Assembly (NCBI RefSeq): GCF_037975245.1
Contig: NC_092567.1
Span: 20,645,376-20,709,375 of the forward strand
Direction: 5' to 3'
From: Apostichopus japonicus
Taxonomy: Eukaryota > Echinodermata > Holothuroidea > Aspidochirotida > Stichopodidae
DNA: 64,000 nucleotides
The position numbers and the translations under genes were made by a program. This document shows positions 36,035-49,185 of the stretch, in pieces; position 1 is the first letter of the stretch; each line of letters opens with the position of its first letter. Below the pieces are notes generated by a model. It saw only the letters and a list, made by a program, of their open reading frames with translations. It ran no database searches and was not told where the DNA came from.

Positions 36035-36179
36035 CATGCTGTCAACTTATACGAAGACTATGATCCAATTGTCGACATATACTTGTACAATTTCAGCAAT
36101 AACATGTTTTTTTGACGCCATGTACTTGCATATCAAATTATATTAAGGACATGTGAATATGTATATGTATATGTATAAG

Positions 36180-36476
36180 GGGTGTCCCCCTCCCCTTTGG
36201 AATTTTTTGCATTTCCAGGTGGCCTCAGATGCAATTTGGTGCAATATAGCACACTTCAACACTCACTCCATTTTGTAAACTTAATTTTGTATTTTCACCT
36301 GGCCTTAGATGCAATTTGGTGCTCCAAATGAGATTTTTTTTCTCATTTGGAAATGAAAAAGGGGTTTTCTGACTTGCGAAGCGGGGGGGGGGCGGAATGA
36401 TACTTCCGCCCCTCCACATTTTTCACTGGGGGGGGGGGGCTGGCGCCCCCCCAGCCCCCCGGTTCCTACGCCCTTG
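36180..36476. mobile_element. Left-truncated copy of the CAGTGGCGTAGGAA MITE
   Basis: Nearly identical to 19095-19368 through the right end TTCCTACGCCCTTG. The left terminal repeat is absent, with AT-rich DNA in its place. Confidence 0.75.
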
Positions 36477-37297
36477 TTCATAGGTCTACTTCAGTAGTAC
36501 AGCTAAATATCATTGAGAAAGTGACAAACATCTGGAGGGAGAAAATTCATCTGAATTTTACAGAAGACTACATCGGTTTGTTTACTTGTTGTTTATGTAA
36601 ACAGGTAGCCACACGTTCCTAGCGATAACACCTTTTCACAACCCGAACATGTGTTTATCTTTTTCGATTTTCACATTCTACGATGGAAGTGCAAGTCACT
36701 CAAATCTGAAAGTTATATGTCATTTTCTTAGTCAATTGCTTCTAGTGTAATGTCATTTTTTGGCTCCCTCTATGATAGGCTATTAGAATAGATATACAAT
36801 GCAGTATAGATCACATTTTCTAAGGCGCCAAGTTTATACTGAAGACGTTTGCACGGTAGACAGTATTAAGATTATAATACTCGTTACATATCACCACTAT
36901 CCGGCTGCTTAGTTATATCCTGACAATTTGATCTAGTATTCAGCTCTAACTTTGTATTATAAGAAATAAAACTCCAAGAACAGGATTCATATTTTAAAAT
37001 ATTTAGGGTTCGATCAAAACTGAAATTGAGATTTCCCTACTGGATTCGACTCACTTCATTTGCCCTATCCCAACAGTGTATACGTCCATTTATAGTAAGT
37101 TGTGAATCCTGCAAGTATCCCCAATCAATTGATTCTTTTTCATTCAGTTGGCAATTTCAATATTTATGTTATATTTTCTTCGGTATATACTCTACACTAT
37201 CAAAGATCAAATATTTAGGACACGGACGATACTGCTCTCCTGCTAGATTCTTTCAGGAAATAAATAGATCAGTCTAGGATCTCATATACAAGGTATT

Positions 37298-37300
<3 letters not shown>

Positions 37301-37374
<74 letters not shown>
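37301..37374. repeat. (TA)n microsatellite
   Basis: Uninterrupted TA run of about 74 bp, just before the region with repeated GGTAACTCACGTTAC motifs. Confidence 0.95.
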
Positions 37375-37376
<2 letters not shown>

Positions 37377-37386
37377 GCATTTTCAC

Positions 37387-37780
37387 GGTAACTCACGTTA
37401 CATTTTTGATGTTTTTAGTCTTCTTTTTGTACCATATATTTTACTAACACATGAGTTTGATCAATTACTTCTTCTACAGTATTTAACACAATGCTGAGGC
37501 ATACCTCAGCCAAAAAAAAAAAAAAAATTGCTTCTTGTAGATTTTATAAGGCAACAAGATTTGGTAACTCACGTTACATTTCTAAAAGCGCCAAAATTGG
37601 AAAACAAATATTATTCAAAAAGTGTCCTCATACTAAATGAACTCAAAGAAAAGTGAAATATGGTAGCTATACCTTACCTACTAGTAAACATATAGGTTGC
37701 CAAAAAAATCCTATATCATTGTCTAGTTGCATAAAAATGATGCAAGACTCGGTAAGTCACGTTACGGTAACTCACGTTAC
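37387..37780. repeat. Four copies of GGTAACTCACGTTAC
   Basis: At about 37387, 37563, 37751 (one G for C) and 37766, the last two abutting. Each has GTAAC facing GTTAC, an internal dyad. Confidence 0.75.
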
Positions 37781-38212
37781 AATTTGTCCACACATAACAA
37801 TTCATAAAATATAAGTTGCTGACACAATTCAATCTTATTCATTCTTACGTAACAGTTTCAAGCCTTAATAAAAATACTTCTTGTATTCACTTTGTAACAC
37901 AAAGTAACTGTTATAAACTTATTTACAGTTTCAAATACTGTAGGAATCACTACAGTGCTCCATATCATTTAACATTAAAGCCAATGAACACTGGCGGAAA
38001 TGGCCATACAATTGACATCAATGATAAAGATTGTGTGACATTGTTGCAAGTGGTGAGGTTCAAGAGGCCCTGTGATAGTATAGTGTAATATTTCATGGAT
38101 GTATCTATATGGTTATGGGTTACTATGAGAATGGGGTCTTTCACTGTCTAACAGCGTTAGCAGCCCCTGTTTTCATATATATATATACATCTATATACAT
38201 ATATATATATAT

Positions 38213-38488
38213 TTCGAGAACCGGCTTAAGTTGGTTAGCGTCATGTTTGATCTCTAGAGTAAGGCAAAATTTGTCACAAAAAACAGAACTAGTATTGTTC
38301 GATACAGGTGACAAACACCTACAGTGAAATTACGACCTTCCTTAACGGTTTCGAACCTCTGGACATACCATCAGCGTCCATAGCCTACTGGTTAGGGTGT
38401 CCGCGTACAGAGCGGGAGGCCCGGGTTCGAGTCCCGGTGGAGGCTGGAAGTTTTTTCACTGTTTTTGATTTTCCAACTCATTGCGATA

Positions 38489-38492
<4 letters not shown>
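38213..38492 (+). repeat. tRNA-like (SINE-type) repeat, third location
   Basis: Same family as 16521-16862, missing some of its 5' end; tRNA-like part at 38374-38446. Again bordered by TA tracts. Its downstream TA tract is the target of the big transposon nest. Confidence 0.72.
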
Positions 38493-38522
<30 letters not shown>

Positions 38523-38967
38523 GTGCGTATCCAGGGGGGGGGGCGTTGGGGGCGCGCGCCCCCCGGGTAAGAAAAAGAGGAGAGAAAAAAAAGAGAAGAA
38601 AAAAGGAAATAAGAGGGGAAAAAAGAGGAGGAGGAGAGGAAGGAAGGGAAAAGAAAAAGAAAGAGAGAAAAAGGAGAAAAGGAGGGAGTAAAAGAAAAAC
38701 GCGAAGATACCGGGAAGAGAAAGAGGAACAGTGACATCATTACAGCGCTGAAGGGTAGCCAGTGACGGATCAATGATTTCGTAAAAGTGTGACTCACCCT
38801 ACCCCTTACACCGACAACTCCATTTTTTGACGTTTCCATTTTCCTCTCTCACTAATGATCTATATATGTACTATATATGGTCTATCATAACGCGTGTGTA
38901 GAATTGTGCTATGAAACCAACTGTGGCTGGTCTCGAACTCGACCGTGTCGTCGGGGAACATGACGCA

Positions 38968-39291
38968 TTTTGGGATGGGGGCGACCGCCCGCCCCCCCCC
39001 CCATTCAGCATTTTTTTAAATGATATCGCTAAGTAATTTCAAAATAGAAAGTGCTTAGAGGCAACTTACAAGGCCTGGGAAGTGTCATTTCCAGCGATCT
39101 GGGAGACCAAAATTTGCTTGTACGCTTCGCGCTAACAAATGGTCCTGGGTAGTGCCATTTCCAGCGATCTGGGAGGCATTTTCGGCCAAAATTTTCTTGT
39201 ACGCTTCGCGCCAACCTATGGTGGCGCTACGCTTAGATAATTTGCCTACAGGCTTCGCCCCTCCCTTGGCAAATTCCTCGCTACGCGCCTG
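38968..39291. mobile_element. CAGGCGCGTAGCCA-family element, left end lost
   Basis: The right end GCTACGCGCCTG at 39280-39291 and interior match the elements at 17537 and 30353. The left terminal repeat is missing. It holds two adjacent copies of the shared ~95-bp module. Confidence 0.6.
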
Positions 39292-39962
39292 TTCGAATTT
39301 GTAACGCAAACAGCAGATATCACATCATATCAATGAGCATGAAAATGGCGTTCCAGGATGAAAAGCCTCAAAACTGTCCGACTTGCCTGAAAAAATAACC
39401 AAAAATTTTCGCGTGCTTAGCGCGCGTTCAACGTGTTCATGTCAATATCATATAAGCAAGCATCGGTTATTACATCGCATGCCATCATGTACCGTACGGT
39501 CCGTTCAAATTGCGCAGTATTTCGCGGGATGCTAATGTAAACAACGACATGTCTCATGTAGATGTATAAAAAGCATGGAGGTCCAATTATGTAAAAACTC
39601 TCTTTTACATTAGTAATGGCGAATTAGGGGCTGCACCCCCGCCGCGCAGTGGCGGAGCGTCCATACGGTCGGGGGGTGGATGCCCCCCCTGACGGACTCA
39701 AATGGACTGCTGGCGCCTTTTCAGCTCTTTACCACTTTTTACTTATTCTAGATTATTAACTTTTTTATTGCGCTCTCATCTACTTATTGACATTTGTCAC
39801 ATTTTGTTGGTGTAATTTGGCGATGACACCTTATTCTTCGTTTATCTGCAAATTAGCCAGGCCCGGAAAGGGTCATTTCCGGCGATCTAGGGAGTATCTT
39901 TATTCAAAAATTTTCTGTACGCTACGCGCCAACCAGTGGTGGCGCTCCGCTTAGATAGTGTC

Positions 39963-42900
39963 CAGAGCCGTATATAGAGAGAGTTTGGCCAACCATGTAA
40001 CCGATTTGGATTGGTCGAGAGGGAAAACGCCCACACAGGGTGGTAAAATAGGTCCACTTGAACACTTTATAGCAGACGACACGCATACTCACAGTGTATA
40101 GACTATCGTTTTGTACACGAAAAAAGTACGAAATTATGAAAGAAATGGTGCTGGGGATGCTGCAATCGGTCAGAACATGGATATTGTTGTTCGATTATCC
40201 GACTGACCATAAAAGAAGAGGAATTTTTTGGAAGTAGAAAGAACAAGATGGAGATCTAATGAAAAAAAGTCTGTGTAGCCTAGGCCCATACTAGCCATAG
40301 GCCCTAGTGTAATACGAGTAATGTACAAGCAATGCGAGAATTTTACGTTCAGACTGGTTTCTGTAATTACATGAATGGCTATTCTCTCTCGTTTTACGAT
40401 CCACAAATTCGATTTCATTATGCCAGCTCTCCTAATCATAGGCATGGCAGTTTCAGTCGCACATATAGTTATCCTAATTCCTAGTTATTGCATGCCTAGG
40501 CTATGCCTAGCCTAAAAAAGTATCACTTTTAGTTCTATGTAAAAGGGTGGGCTAGCCTCTAGGCATCACGTAAAGCCCTAATCCTTAGTTAAGCCCGAAG
40601 CATAAGTTAAGCCTGGGCTTAGTTAGACCTGGACCATTCTTGCTATTACTACAACTGTTATAGCACATTACATAATATGGCACAGTATAAGGCCCAATTA
40701 AACTAGGTCTAAGGAAAACAAAGTAGCCTAGGCCTAAACTAGTTAGGCTAGGTCTATACTCATTGGCAACTTGTGGGTTGTGTACACATACAGGCCTAAT
40801 TATATAGACCCTTTTAGTATGTCATAAACAAGTGCCCAAATGGTTAAATGATCTTGGTTTGTGTTAATTGTCAGCATTGGCCTAGCCTTTTTAGGCTAAC
40901 ATGAATTCAGCCTAATTTTTTCTTCTTCAAAAGTATAGCCTAGGCCTTGGTTTAATTTGGATGCAGTCAACTATCATTTATCAAAGTTGCATCAGTACCT
41001 CCTTATTCCCTTAATTGACACCCACATTGACGATTGAAGTTAAAAAAAACCTTTTTAAATTATCTTTAGACAGTAAATTTTAACTCCCTGAATTTCAGGA
41101 CTTTTTTTACAAATCAAAGGTGACATGTGCTCTGAAGAAAAACTCCTAACATAAAAAGCCACAGTTAGCAGACTGTGATAATGACAAACCTGGTGAGTGA
41201 CTTCTAGACTGAAATCCAGTTCCTGCAACCACAGCAATAAAGTCTTTGTTTTAATCAATGCACTTGTGTGTTTGAAACTTTCAAATGGACACTCAATGGC
41301 AGTTGGTTAAGATATAAGGTTTTACCTTCATCATGGAGAGTCGAAGGGAATCTGCCTCATCATCTGAATAATGGACTCAAGGATAGCAACAAATCATGAT
41401 TGGATAATGATTTTGAGCAAGTAAATATCTGGCAATTTGAAAGTTTGTATTATTTTTTTACATATTATTTAAGCTGTTTAGCTCACACACAAGCAAATGA
41501 TCAAGTGACAACAACCGATGCAGTATATTTAAAGGTATTGAAGACTTGCCCTAAACCGCATGCCGCGCTCTGAAAAAGTTTACTTTCCGTTGCTTGCAAG
41601 TGAAGTTTTTTTTGTGTCGCTACAAAATGCAGACAGTAATGAAACCCGATACCTTGTTATCTTTTATCTAGACCTGAGATGTCCACGCTGCTATGTGCAC
41701 TGTGTTGTGGGTATTGACAGTGATGTTTGTATTGACTGTACACTAATGTCTATTTACAGATGGTAGCAAGCTGTATGTGTATTTTCTGGGATCAATGGTG
41801 GTGTCTAACACTTCTGTTACACCGCATTCGAATCTAGGTCAGATAACCGGCATGAGACGTTTCTTTGTGCGGGAGTCTCCACACCCTTTAAGGAGAAGTA
41901 TTTATATCCCATTAATAGAGAAAGAATTATGTTTCAATTGGTAGCATGCAACTTAAAATTTTGCAAACATTAGATACAATCAAACAATAACAAGGTTCAT
42001 TTACAAGGTAATCTACTGCCCTTTATTTCACATTAGTCTGTCACATCAGAAGGTCACAGCTTTCAATAATTATACAAACAAATTCCCTTGATGGGTGCTT
42101 CGTTAGTTTCCTGCAATTTTCAAGTTTATCAATGTAATAAGTTCTGAATGTGGCAATGTGGAGAAGCTTTGGGATAATCTGTGGATAAGACTGCCAGACT
42201 ATCAACAAGATTCCACATCCATGCAACTCCAACTGCTTCCTTCACCTCCTTGCAGATGTACCACATGTCCAAAAAAAAGTCAGCATTGGTTAATGTAATT
42301 AAAAGCTGGCTTCCTCCTGAGCTGGCAAATACACATGAATTGTCAAGTACAGAGGTCAGTGTGAAACCACTGAGAGATCTTCTCAGCTTTCAAGAAAACA
42401 AAGACTTGAAGCCAAATTGACAGAGGCCACACTGATACCATTCCACTCTCATAAGATGAAGGTATCACACACACTTCATTTTGCTTCTGCGATGCAGTGC
42501 CTGGTAGACTGTGAGGGTCACCCAATGGATGTTTTAACAACTGCCTGGTTTATAGAGCTCTACAACAGATAATTCATCCTAATGTCTAGTCGTTATCCTG
42601 TCATGGCCTTGAGCAAGTTGAACCCACTTCAACACAAAGCAGCTATTGAATTCTTGTCTAGGTACTGTCAAATCCACATCACCATCATTGCTGGTTCCAG
42701 CTTCGCTGACCATGATAAAAGAGTACAATGAGGGTTTTTTACTTCACCCAACAGAGCTTGCATTCCAGTACCATTGGGCAGCTGAAAAGATATTCAGAAA
42801 TTGTTATATATGAGTGTGTTTGTATGCATGCATATGCGTGATTTTCTTGCTTTACAGAACAGCTCCATTTTGATAAGCTACGTAACGTGTAAACCTGCCA

Positions 42901-44189
42901 ATCATATGTTTGAAATAGGACACGCTGAAACGATTCTTAAATGAAAAGCTTAACGACTTCATGCATTTTTATACATCACTGTTCAGGTAAGGCCAGTAAG
43001 GGCAGTATGAAGAATAAGTAACAATTAATAATTATCATTATGGCCATTTGCTGTCTGCATAAAAACAAACTGAATGATGTCATCAGCCCTATGCTCAGTT
43101 GACAACACTGACAAGTAGGCACACTATGTCAGTGTGATCCATGAAACCTCATTAAGGACATGACCGTATAGTATATATGTTAATGGAAAATACATAAGCT
43201 ACAACATACACCAGTATTCAGTTGTTGCAGGTTTTTTTTTTCTCGACAGACCCATTCAATCTGTTGCACCTACTATAGCCTAGTACTACATTCCTGAGAA
43301 ATTAACACCACAATATCAGTCTTAGGTTTGCCCACAGACTCCCAACTATTGCTAACTCCTACACTCAAGTATATAGTTTAGTTTAGTAGAAAAAATGACC
43401 AGGAGAGACATTCAAGTCCCCATTAAGGACCCTAAGGCTATATGAGAGGAATAAAACCGAGGACATCAAATGTCATACCCAATTACAATGCTTAATGTAC
43501 TCATCCAAAGTATTCTTAAACCCATACACACTACTTGCAATTCAACCTTCTCAGGCAAACCATTCAATCCATCCAGTATAAGTTGTATTAGACTTTAGAG
43601 AAAAAGTTATGCCGAATATTAATCCTACTATGTAGCTTCTGGAGTTTAATACAATGACCTCTGGTACAACTACTTTTTGGCAAACCTGAAAGATCAGTGA
43701 AGCATAAATTGTCATTTTATGTGTAGGCCTACTTTATTTAATTGAAGGATCTATTAATGTAGGCCTGATGCTATAGTTTTGCGTCTGTAATCTAGCCTAG
43801 CCAGGACTGTGATGTGTGCTTTTCGTTTGTATGACTAAAGTAGGACTAGTAGTATGAGGCGTAAAATAAAACAAGTGTAATGACAGGTTTTCAGCTACTT
43901 TTCTATGCATTTCAGGTGTGAAGATAAACGTAAATGTTATTAACTAACGCATACTCTAATTCATTACCTGATATCCATTTTGTTCCTCGTATGCCTGTCA
44001 AAATCTGACATTCTGAGTCGCTTCGTTTGTTCGCAACGAGCACAGTGTGCAAAGCTGCTATATATTGTGTGTGGTGTTTTTCGTGTTTCGCGCAACTGGT
44101 AACGACAACTGGACCTATTTTGATGCCCATGGTTTGCGTGTGACGTCACAAATCGCCAGTTGGCCAAACTCTCTCTATATACGGCTCTG
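39963..44189 (-). mobile_element. hAT-like DNA transposon, copy 1 of head-to-head pair
   Basis: 4,227 bp. Both ends carry the inverted repeat CAGAGCCGTATATAGAGAGA (continuing GTTTGGCCAAC). It is flanked by the 8-bp duplication ATAGTGTC at 39955-39962 and 44190-44197. CAG-starting ends with 8-bp target duplications are typical of the hAT superfamily. Inside are only broken short reading frames; I see no transposase or hAT dimerisation motif, so the copy is probably non-autonomous or decayed. It contains a TTAA-flanked 355-bp element at 41533-41887 and a GGCCTA-rich stretch at about 40.45-40.95 kb. Confidence 0.9.
41533..41887 (-). mobile_element. TTAA-flanked MITE inside hAT copy 1
   Basis: 355 bp between TTAA at 41529-41532 and 41888-41891. 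The ends are imperfect inverted repeats starting AGG and sharing GAAGACT/GGAGACT. TTAA duplications are known for piggyBac-like and Kolobok elements; the ends do not let me choose. Confidence 0.65.
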
Positions 44190-44197
44190 ATAGTGTC

Positions 44198-47100
44198 CAG
44201 AGCCGTATATAGAGAGAGTTTGGCCAACTGGCGATTTGTGACGTCACACGCAAACCATGGGCATCAAAATAGGTCCAGTTGTCGTTACCAGTTGCGCGAA
44301 ACACGAAAAACACCACACACATTATATAGCAGCTTTGCACACTGTGCTCGTTGCGAACAAACGAAGCGACTCAGAATGTCAGATTTTGACAGGCATACGA
44401 GGAACAAAATGGATATCAGGTAATGAATTAGAGTATGCGTTAGTTAATGACATTTACGTTTATCTTCACACCTGAAATGCATAGAAAACTAGCTGAAAAC
44501 CTGTCATTACACTTGTTTTATTTTACGCCTCATACTACTAGTCCTACTTTAGTCATACAAACGAAAAGCACACATCACAGTCCTGGCTAGGCTAGATTAC
44601 AGACGCACAACTATAGCATCAGGCCTACATTAATAGATCCTTCAATTAAATAAAGTAGGCCTACACATAAAATGACAATTTATGCTTCACTGATCTTTTC
44701 AGGTTTGCCAAAAAGTAGTTGTACCAGAGGTCATTGTATTAAACTCCAGAAGTTACATAGTAGGATTAATATTCGGCATAACTTTTTCTCTAAAGTCTAA
44801 TACAACTTATACAAGGGTTGTGAATGGATGGAATGGTTTGCCTGAGAAGGTTGAATTGCAAGTAGTGTGAATGGGTTTAAGAATACTTTGGATGAGTACA
44901 TTAAGCATTGTAATTGGGTATGACATTTGATGTCCTCGGTTTTATTCCTCTCATATAGCCTTAGGGTCCTTAATGGGGACTTGAATGTCTCTCCTGGTCT
45001 TTTTTTCTACTAAACTAAACTATATACTTGAGTGTAGGAGTTAGCAATAGTTGGGAGACTGTGGGCAAACCTAAGACTGATATTGTGGTGTTAATTTCTC
45101 AGGAATGTAGTACTAGGCTATAGTAGGTGCAACAGATTGAATGGGTCTGTCGAGAAAAAAAAACCTGCAACAACTGAATACTGGTGTATGTTGTAGCTTA
45201 TGTATTTTCCATTAACATATATACTATACTGTCATGTCCTTAATAAGGTTTCATGGATCACACTGACATAGTGTGCCTACTTGTCAGTGTTGTCAACTGA
45301 GCACAGGGCTGATGACATCATTCAGTTTGTTATTATGCAGACAGCAAATGGCCATAATGATAATTATTAATTGTTACTTATTCTTCATACTGCCCTTACT
45401 GGCCTTACCTGAACAGTGATGTATAAAAATGCAAGAAGTCGTTAAGCTTTTCATTTAAGAATCGTTTCAGCCTGTCCTATTTCAAACATATGATTGGCAG
45501 GTTTCCACGTTACATAGCTTATCAAAATGGAGCTGTTCTGTAAAGCAAGAAAATCACACATATGCATGCATACAAACACACTCATATATAACAATTTCTG
45601 AATATCTTTTCAGCTGCCCAAAGGTACTGGAATGCAAGCTCTGTTGGGTGAATTAAAAAACCCTCATTGTACTCTTTTATCATGGTCAGCGTAGCTGGAA
45701 CCAGCAATGATGGTGATGTGGATTTGACAGTACCTAGACAAGAATTCAATAGCTGCTTTGTGTTGAAGTGGGTTCAACTTGCTCAAGGCCATGACAGGAT
45801 GACGACTAGACATTAGGATGAATTATCTGTTGCAGAGCTCTATAAACCAGGCAGTTGTTAAAACATCCATTGGGTGACCCTCACAGTCTACCAGGCACTG
45901 CATCGCAGAAGCAAAATAAATTTGTGTGATACCTTCATCTTATGAGAGTGGAATGGTATCAGTGTGGCCTCTGTCAATTTGGCTTCAAGTCTTTGTTTTC
46001 TTGAAAGCTGAGAAGATCTTTCAGTGGTTTCACACTGACCTCTGTACTTGACAATTCATGTGTATTTGCCAGCTCAGGAGGAAGCCAGATTTTAATTACA
46101 TTAACCAATGCTGACTTTTTTTTGGACATGTGGTACATCTGCAAGGAGGTGAAGGAAGCAGTTGGAGTTGCATGGATGTGGAATCTTGTTGATAGTCTGG
46201 CAGTCTTATCCACAGATTATCCCAAAGCTTCTCCACATTGCCACATTCAGAACTTATTACATTGATAAACTTGAAAATTGCAGGAATCTAACAAAGCACC
46301 CATCAAGGGAATTTGTTTGTATAATTATTGAAAACTGTGACCTTCTGATGTGACAGACTAATGTGAAATAAAGGGCAGTAGATTACCTTGTAAATGAACC
46401 TTGTTATTGTTTGATTGTATCTAATGTTTGCAAAATTTTAAGTTGCATGCTACCAATTGAAACATAAATCTTTCTCTATTAATGGGATATAAATACTTCT
46501 CCTTAAAGGGTGTGGAGACTCCCGCACAAAGAAACGTCTCATGCCGGTTATCTGACCTAGTTTCGAATGCGGTGTAACAGAAGTGTTAGACACCACCATT
46601 GATCCCAGAAAATACACATACAGCTTGCTACCATCTGTAAATAGACATTAGTGTACAGTCAATACAAACATCACAGTCAATACCCACAACACAGTGCACA
46701 TAGCAGCGTGGACATCTCAGGTCTAGATATAAGATAACAAGGTATCAGGTTTCATTACTGTCTGCATTTTGTAGCGACACAAAAAAAACTTCACTTGCAA
46801 GCAACGGAAAGTAAACTTTTTCAGAGCGCGGCATGCGGTTTAGGGCAAGTCTTCAATACCTTTAAATATACTACATCGGTTGTTGTCACTTGATCATTTG
46901 CTTGTGTGTGAGCTAAACAGCTTAAATAATATGTAAAAAAATAATACAAACTTTCAAATTGCCAGATATTTACTTGCTCAAAATCATTATCCAATCATGA
47001 TTTGTTGCTATCCTTGAGTCCATTATTCAGATGATGAGGCAGATTCCCTTCAACTCTCCATGATGAAGGTAAAACCTTATATCTTAACCAACTGCCATTG

Positions 47101-48432
47101 AGTGTCCATTTGAAAGTTTCAAACACACAAGTGCATTGATTAAAACAAAGACTTTATTGCTGTGGTTGCAGGAACTGGATTTCAGTCTAGTAGTCACTCA
47201 CCAGGTTTGTCATTATCACAGTCTGCTAACTGTGGCTTTTTTTGTTAGGAGTTTTTCTTCAGAGCACATGTCACCTTTGATTTGTAAAAAAAAGTCCTGA
47301 AATTCAGGGAGTTAAAATTTACTGTCTAAAGATAATTTAAAAAGATTTTTTTTAACTTCAATCGTCAATGTGGGTGTCAATTAAGGGATAAGGAGGTACT
47401 GATGCAACTTTGATAAATGATAGTTGACTGCATCCAAATTAAACCAAGGCCTAGGCTATACTTTTGAAGAAGAAAAAATTAGGCTGAATTCATGTTAGCC
47501 TAAAAAGGCTAGGCCAATGCTGACAATTAACACAAACCAAGATCATTTAACCATTTGGGCACTTGTTTATGGCATACTAAAAGGGTCTATATAATTAGGC
47601 CTGTATGTGTACACAACCCACAAGTTGCCAATGAGTATAGACCTAGCCTAACTAGTTTAGGCCTAGGCTACTTTGTTTTCCTTAGACCTAGTTTAATTGG
47701 GCCTTATACTGTGTTATATTATGTAATGTGCTATAACAGTTGTAGTAATAGCAAGAATGGTCCAGGTCTAACTAAGCCCAGGCTTAACTTATGCTTCGGG
47801 CTTAACTAAGGATTAGGGCTTTACGTGATGCCTAGAGGCTAGCCCACCCTTTAACATTAAACTAAAAGTGATACTTTTTTAGGCTAGGCATAGCCTAGGC
47901 ATACAATAACTAGGAATTAGGATAACTATATGTGCGACTGAAACTGCCATGCCTATGATTAGGAGAGCTGGCATAATGAAATCGAATTTGTGGATCGTAA
48001 AACGAGAGAGAATAGCCATGCATGTAATTACAGAAACCAGTCTGAACGTAAAATTCTCGCATTGCTTGTACATTACTCGTATTACACTAGGGCCTATGGC
48101 TAGTATGGGCCTAGGCTACACAGACTTTTTTTTCATTAGATCTCCATCTTGTTCTTTCTACTTCCAAAAATTCCTCTTCTTTTATGGTCAGTCGGATAAT
48201 CAAACAACAATATCCATGTTCTGACCGATTGCAGCATCCCCAGCACCATTTCTTTCATAATTTCGTACTTTTTTCGTGTACACAAACGATAGTCTATACA
48301 CTGTGAGTATGCGTGTCGTCTGCTATAAAGTTTTCAAGTGGACCTATTTTACCACCCTGTGTGGGCGTTTTCCCTCTCGACCAATCCAAATCGGTTACAT
48401 GGTTGGCCAAACTCTCTCTATATACGGCTCTG
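44198..48432 (+). mobile_element. hAT-like DNA transposon, copy 2 of head-to-head pair
   Basis: 4,235 bp, the reverse complement of copy 1 with a few percent of scattered mismatches and small indels. The same terminal repeats occur at both ends. Target duplication ATAGTGTC at 44190-44197 (shared with copy 1) and 48433-48440. Confidence 0.9.
46507..46861 (+). mobile_element. TTAA-flanked MITE inside hAT copy 2
   Basis: Mirror copy of the element at 41533-41887, flanked by TTAA at 46503-46506 and 46862-46865. Its presence at the same place in both copies shows that it entered before the pair formed. Confidence 0.65.
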
Positions 48433-49185
48433 ATAGTGTCGAAAGCGCTCCTACAGACCATTCTCGCCACTCCTGACCAATACCCCTAGCTCCGCCACTG
48501 CCGCCGCGCCTCCTACGCCTGTGTGTAGTGTTCGGTTGAAGGAAATATCTGCTATTTTTTCATTTTCTTCAACCAAGTTTTATAATAGCCGTTATAAGAG
48601 GTTTTAATGTTTGTACACCAATATATGAACTGTGTCTGAATTTTCGAAAATTTCTGACCAACATTCTGCATCACACTTCCCTCTACTCGTGCAATTTTGA
48701 CCGGTCTGTTAGGGGTTCAAGGAAGTTTTTCTATATTGGTTGTCCATAGATGAAATTTTGTACAACATTTAGGGTATGTTTTCAAGTGAGTTTATTCACG
48801 AGAAATGTGAATTTTCAAATTCTGAACAAATATGGGGCTTAAAACCTTGAAAAGTGGGGCTGACGGGTATTGTGGGCCGCGACGTAGAATCACCTACAAA
48901 AGCAAAGACCCACAGGAGATGCCATCAGGTCGAACATGATGTGTGCCGGGTTGACAAACTTCAAAAAGGTTATGGATGGAAAAAAAAAACTATTAGGAAA
49001 TACCTGGTTCTCAGGCAAAAAGTGTACATCTGGTTGGTCATTTCAAGCCCGAGAAGTGCCATTTCCGGTGATCTGGGGGGGTTTCAAAACAAGAAATTTT
49101 CTTGTACGCTGCGCGCCAACCGATGGTGGCGCTCCGCTTAGATAGTAATTCGCGCCCCCCGGGTTTGAAAATCCTGGATACGCGC

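Larger units (their letters stand above)
39647..48500. mobile_element. CAGTGGCGGAGC element interrupted by the hAT pair
   Basis: Left end CAGTGGCGGAGCGTCC, right end the inverse of CAGTGGCGGAGCTAG, with perfect 8-bp duplication CCGCCGCG at 39639-39646 and 48501-48508. Without the inserted pair it is about 370 bp and includes one copy of the shared ~95-bp module (39862-39957). Confidence 0.85.

Noticed and set aside
35705-36045. Tyr/Asp- and Ile/Met-rich frames
   Set aside because: Translations of the AATCAT repeat.
40170-48224. Duplicated short frames inside the hAT pair, taken at first as paralogous genes
   Set aside because: They occur in mirror pairs because the elements are inverted copies; they are short and lack transposase or other domain signatures.
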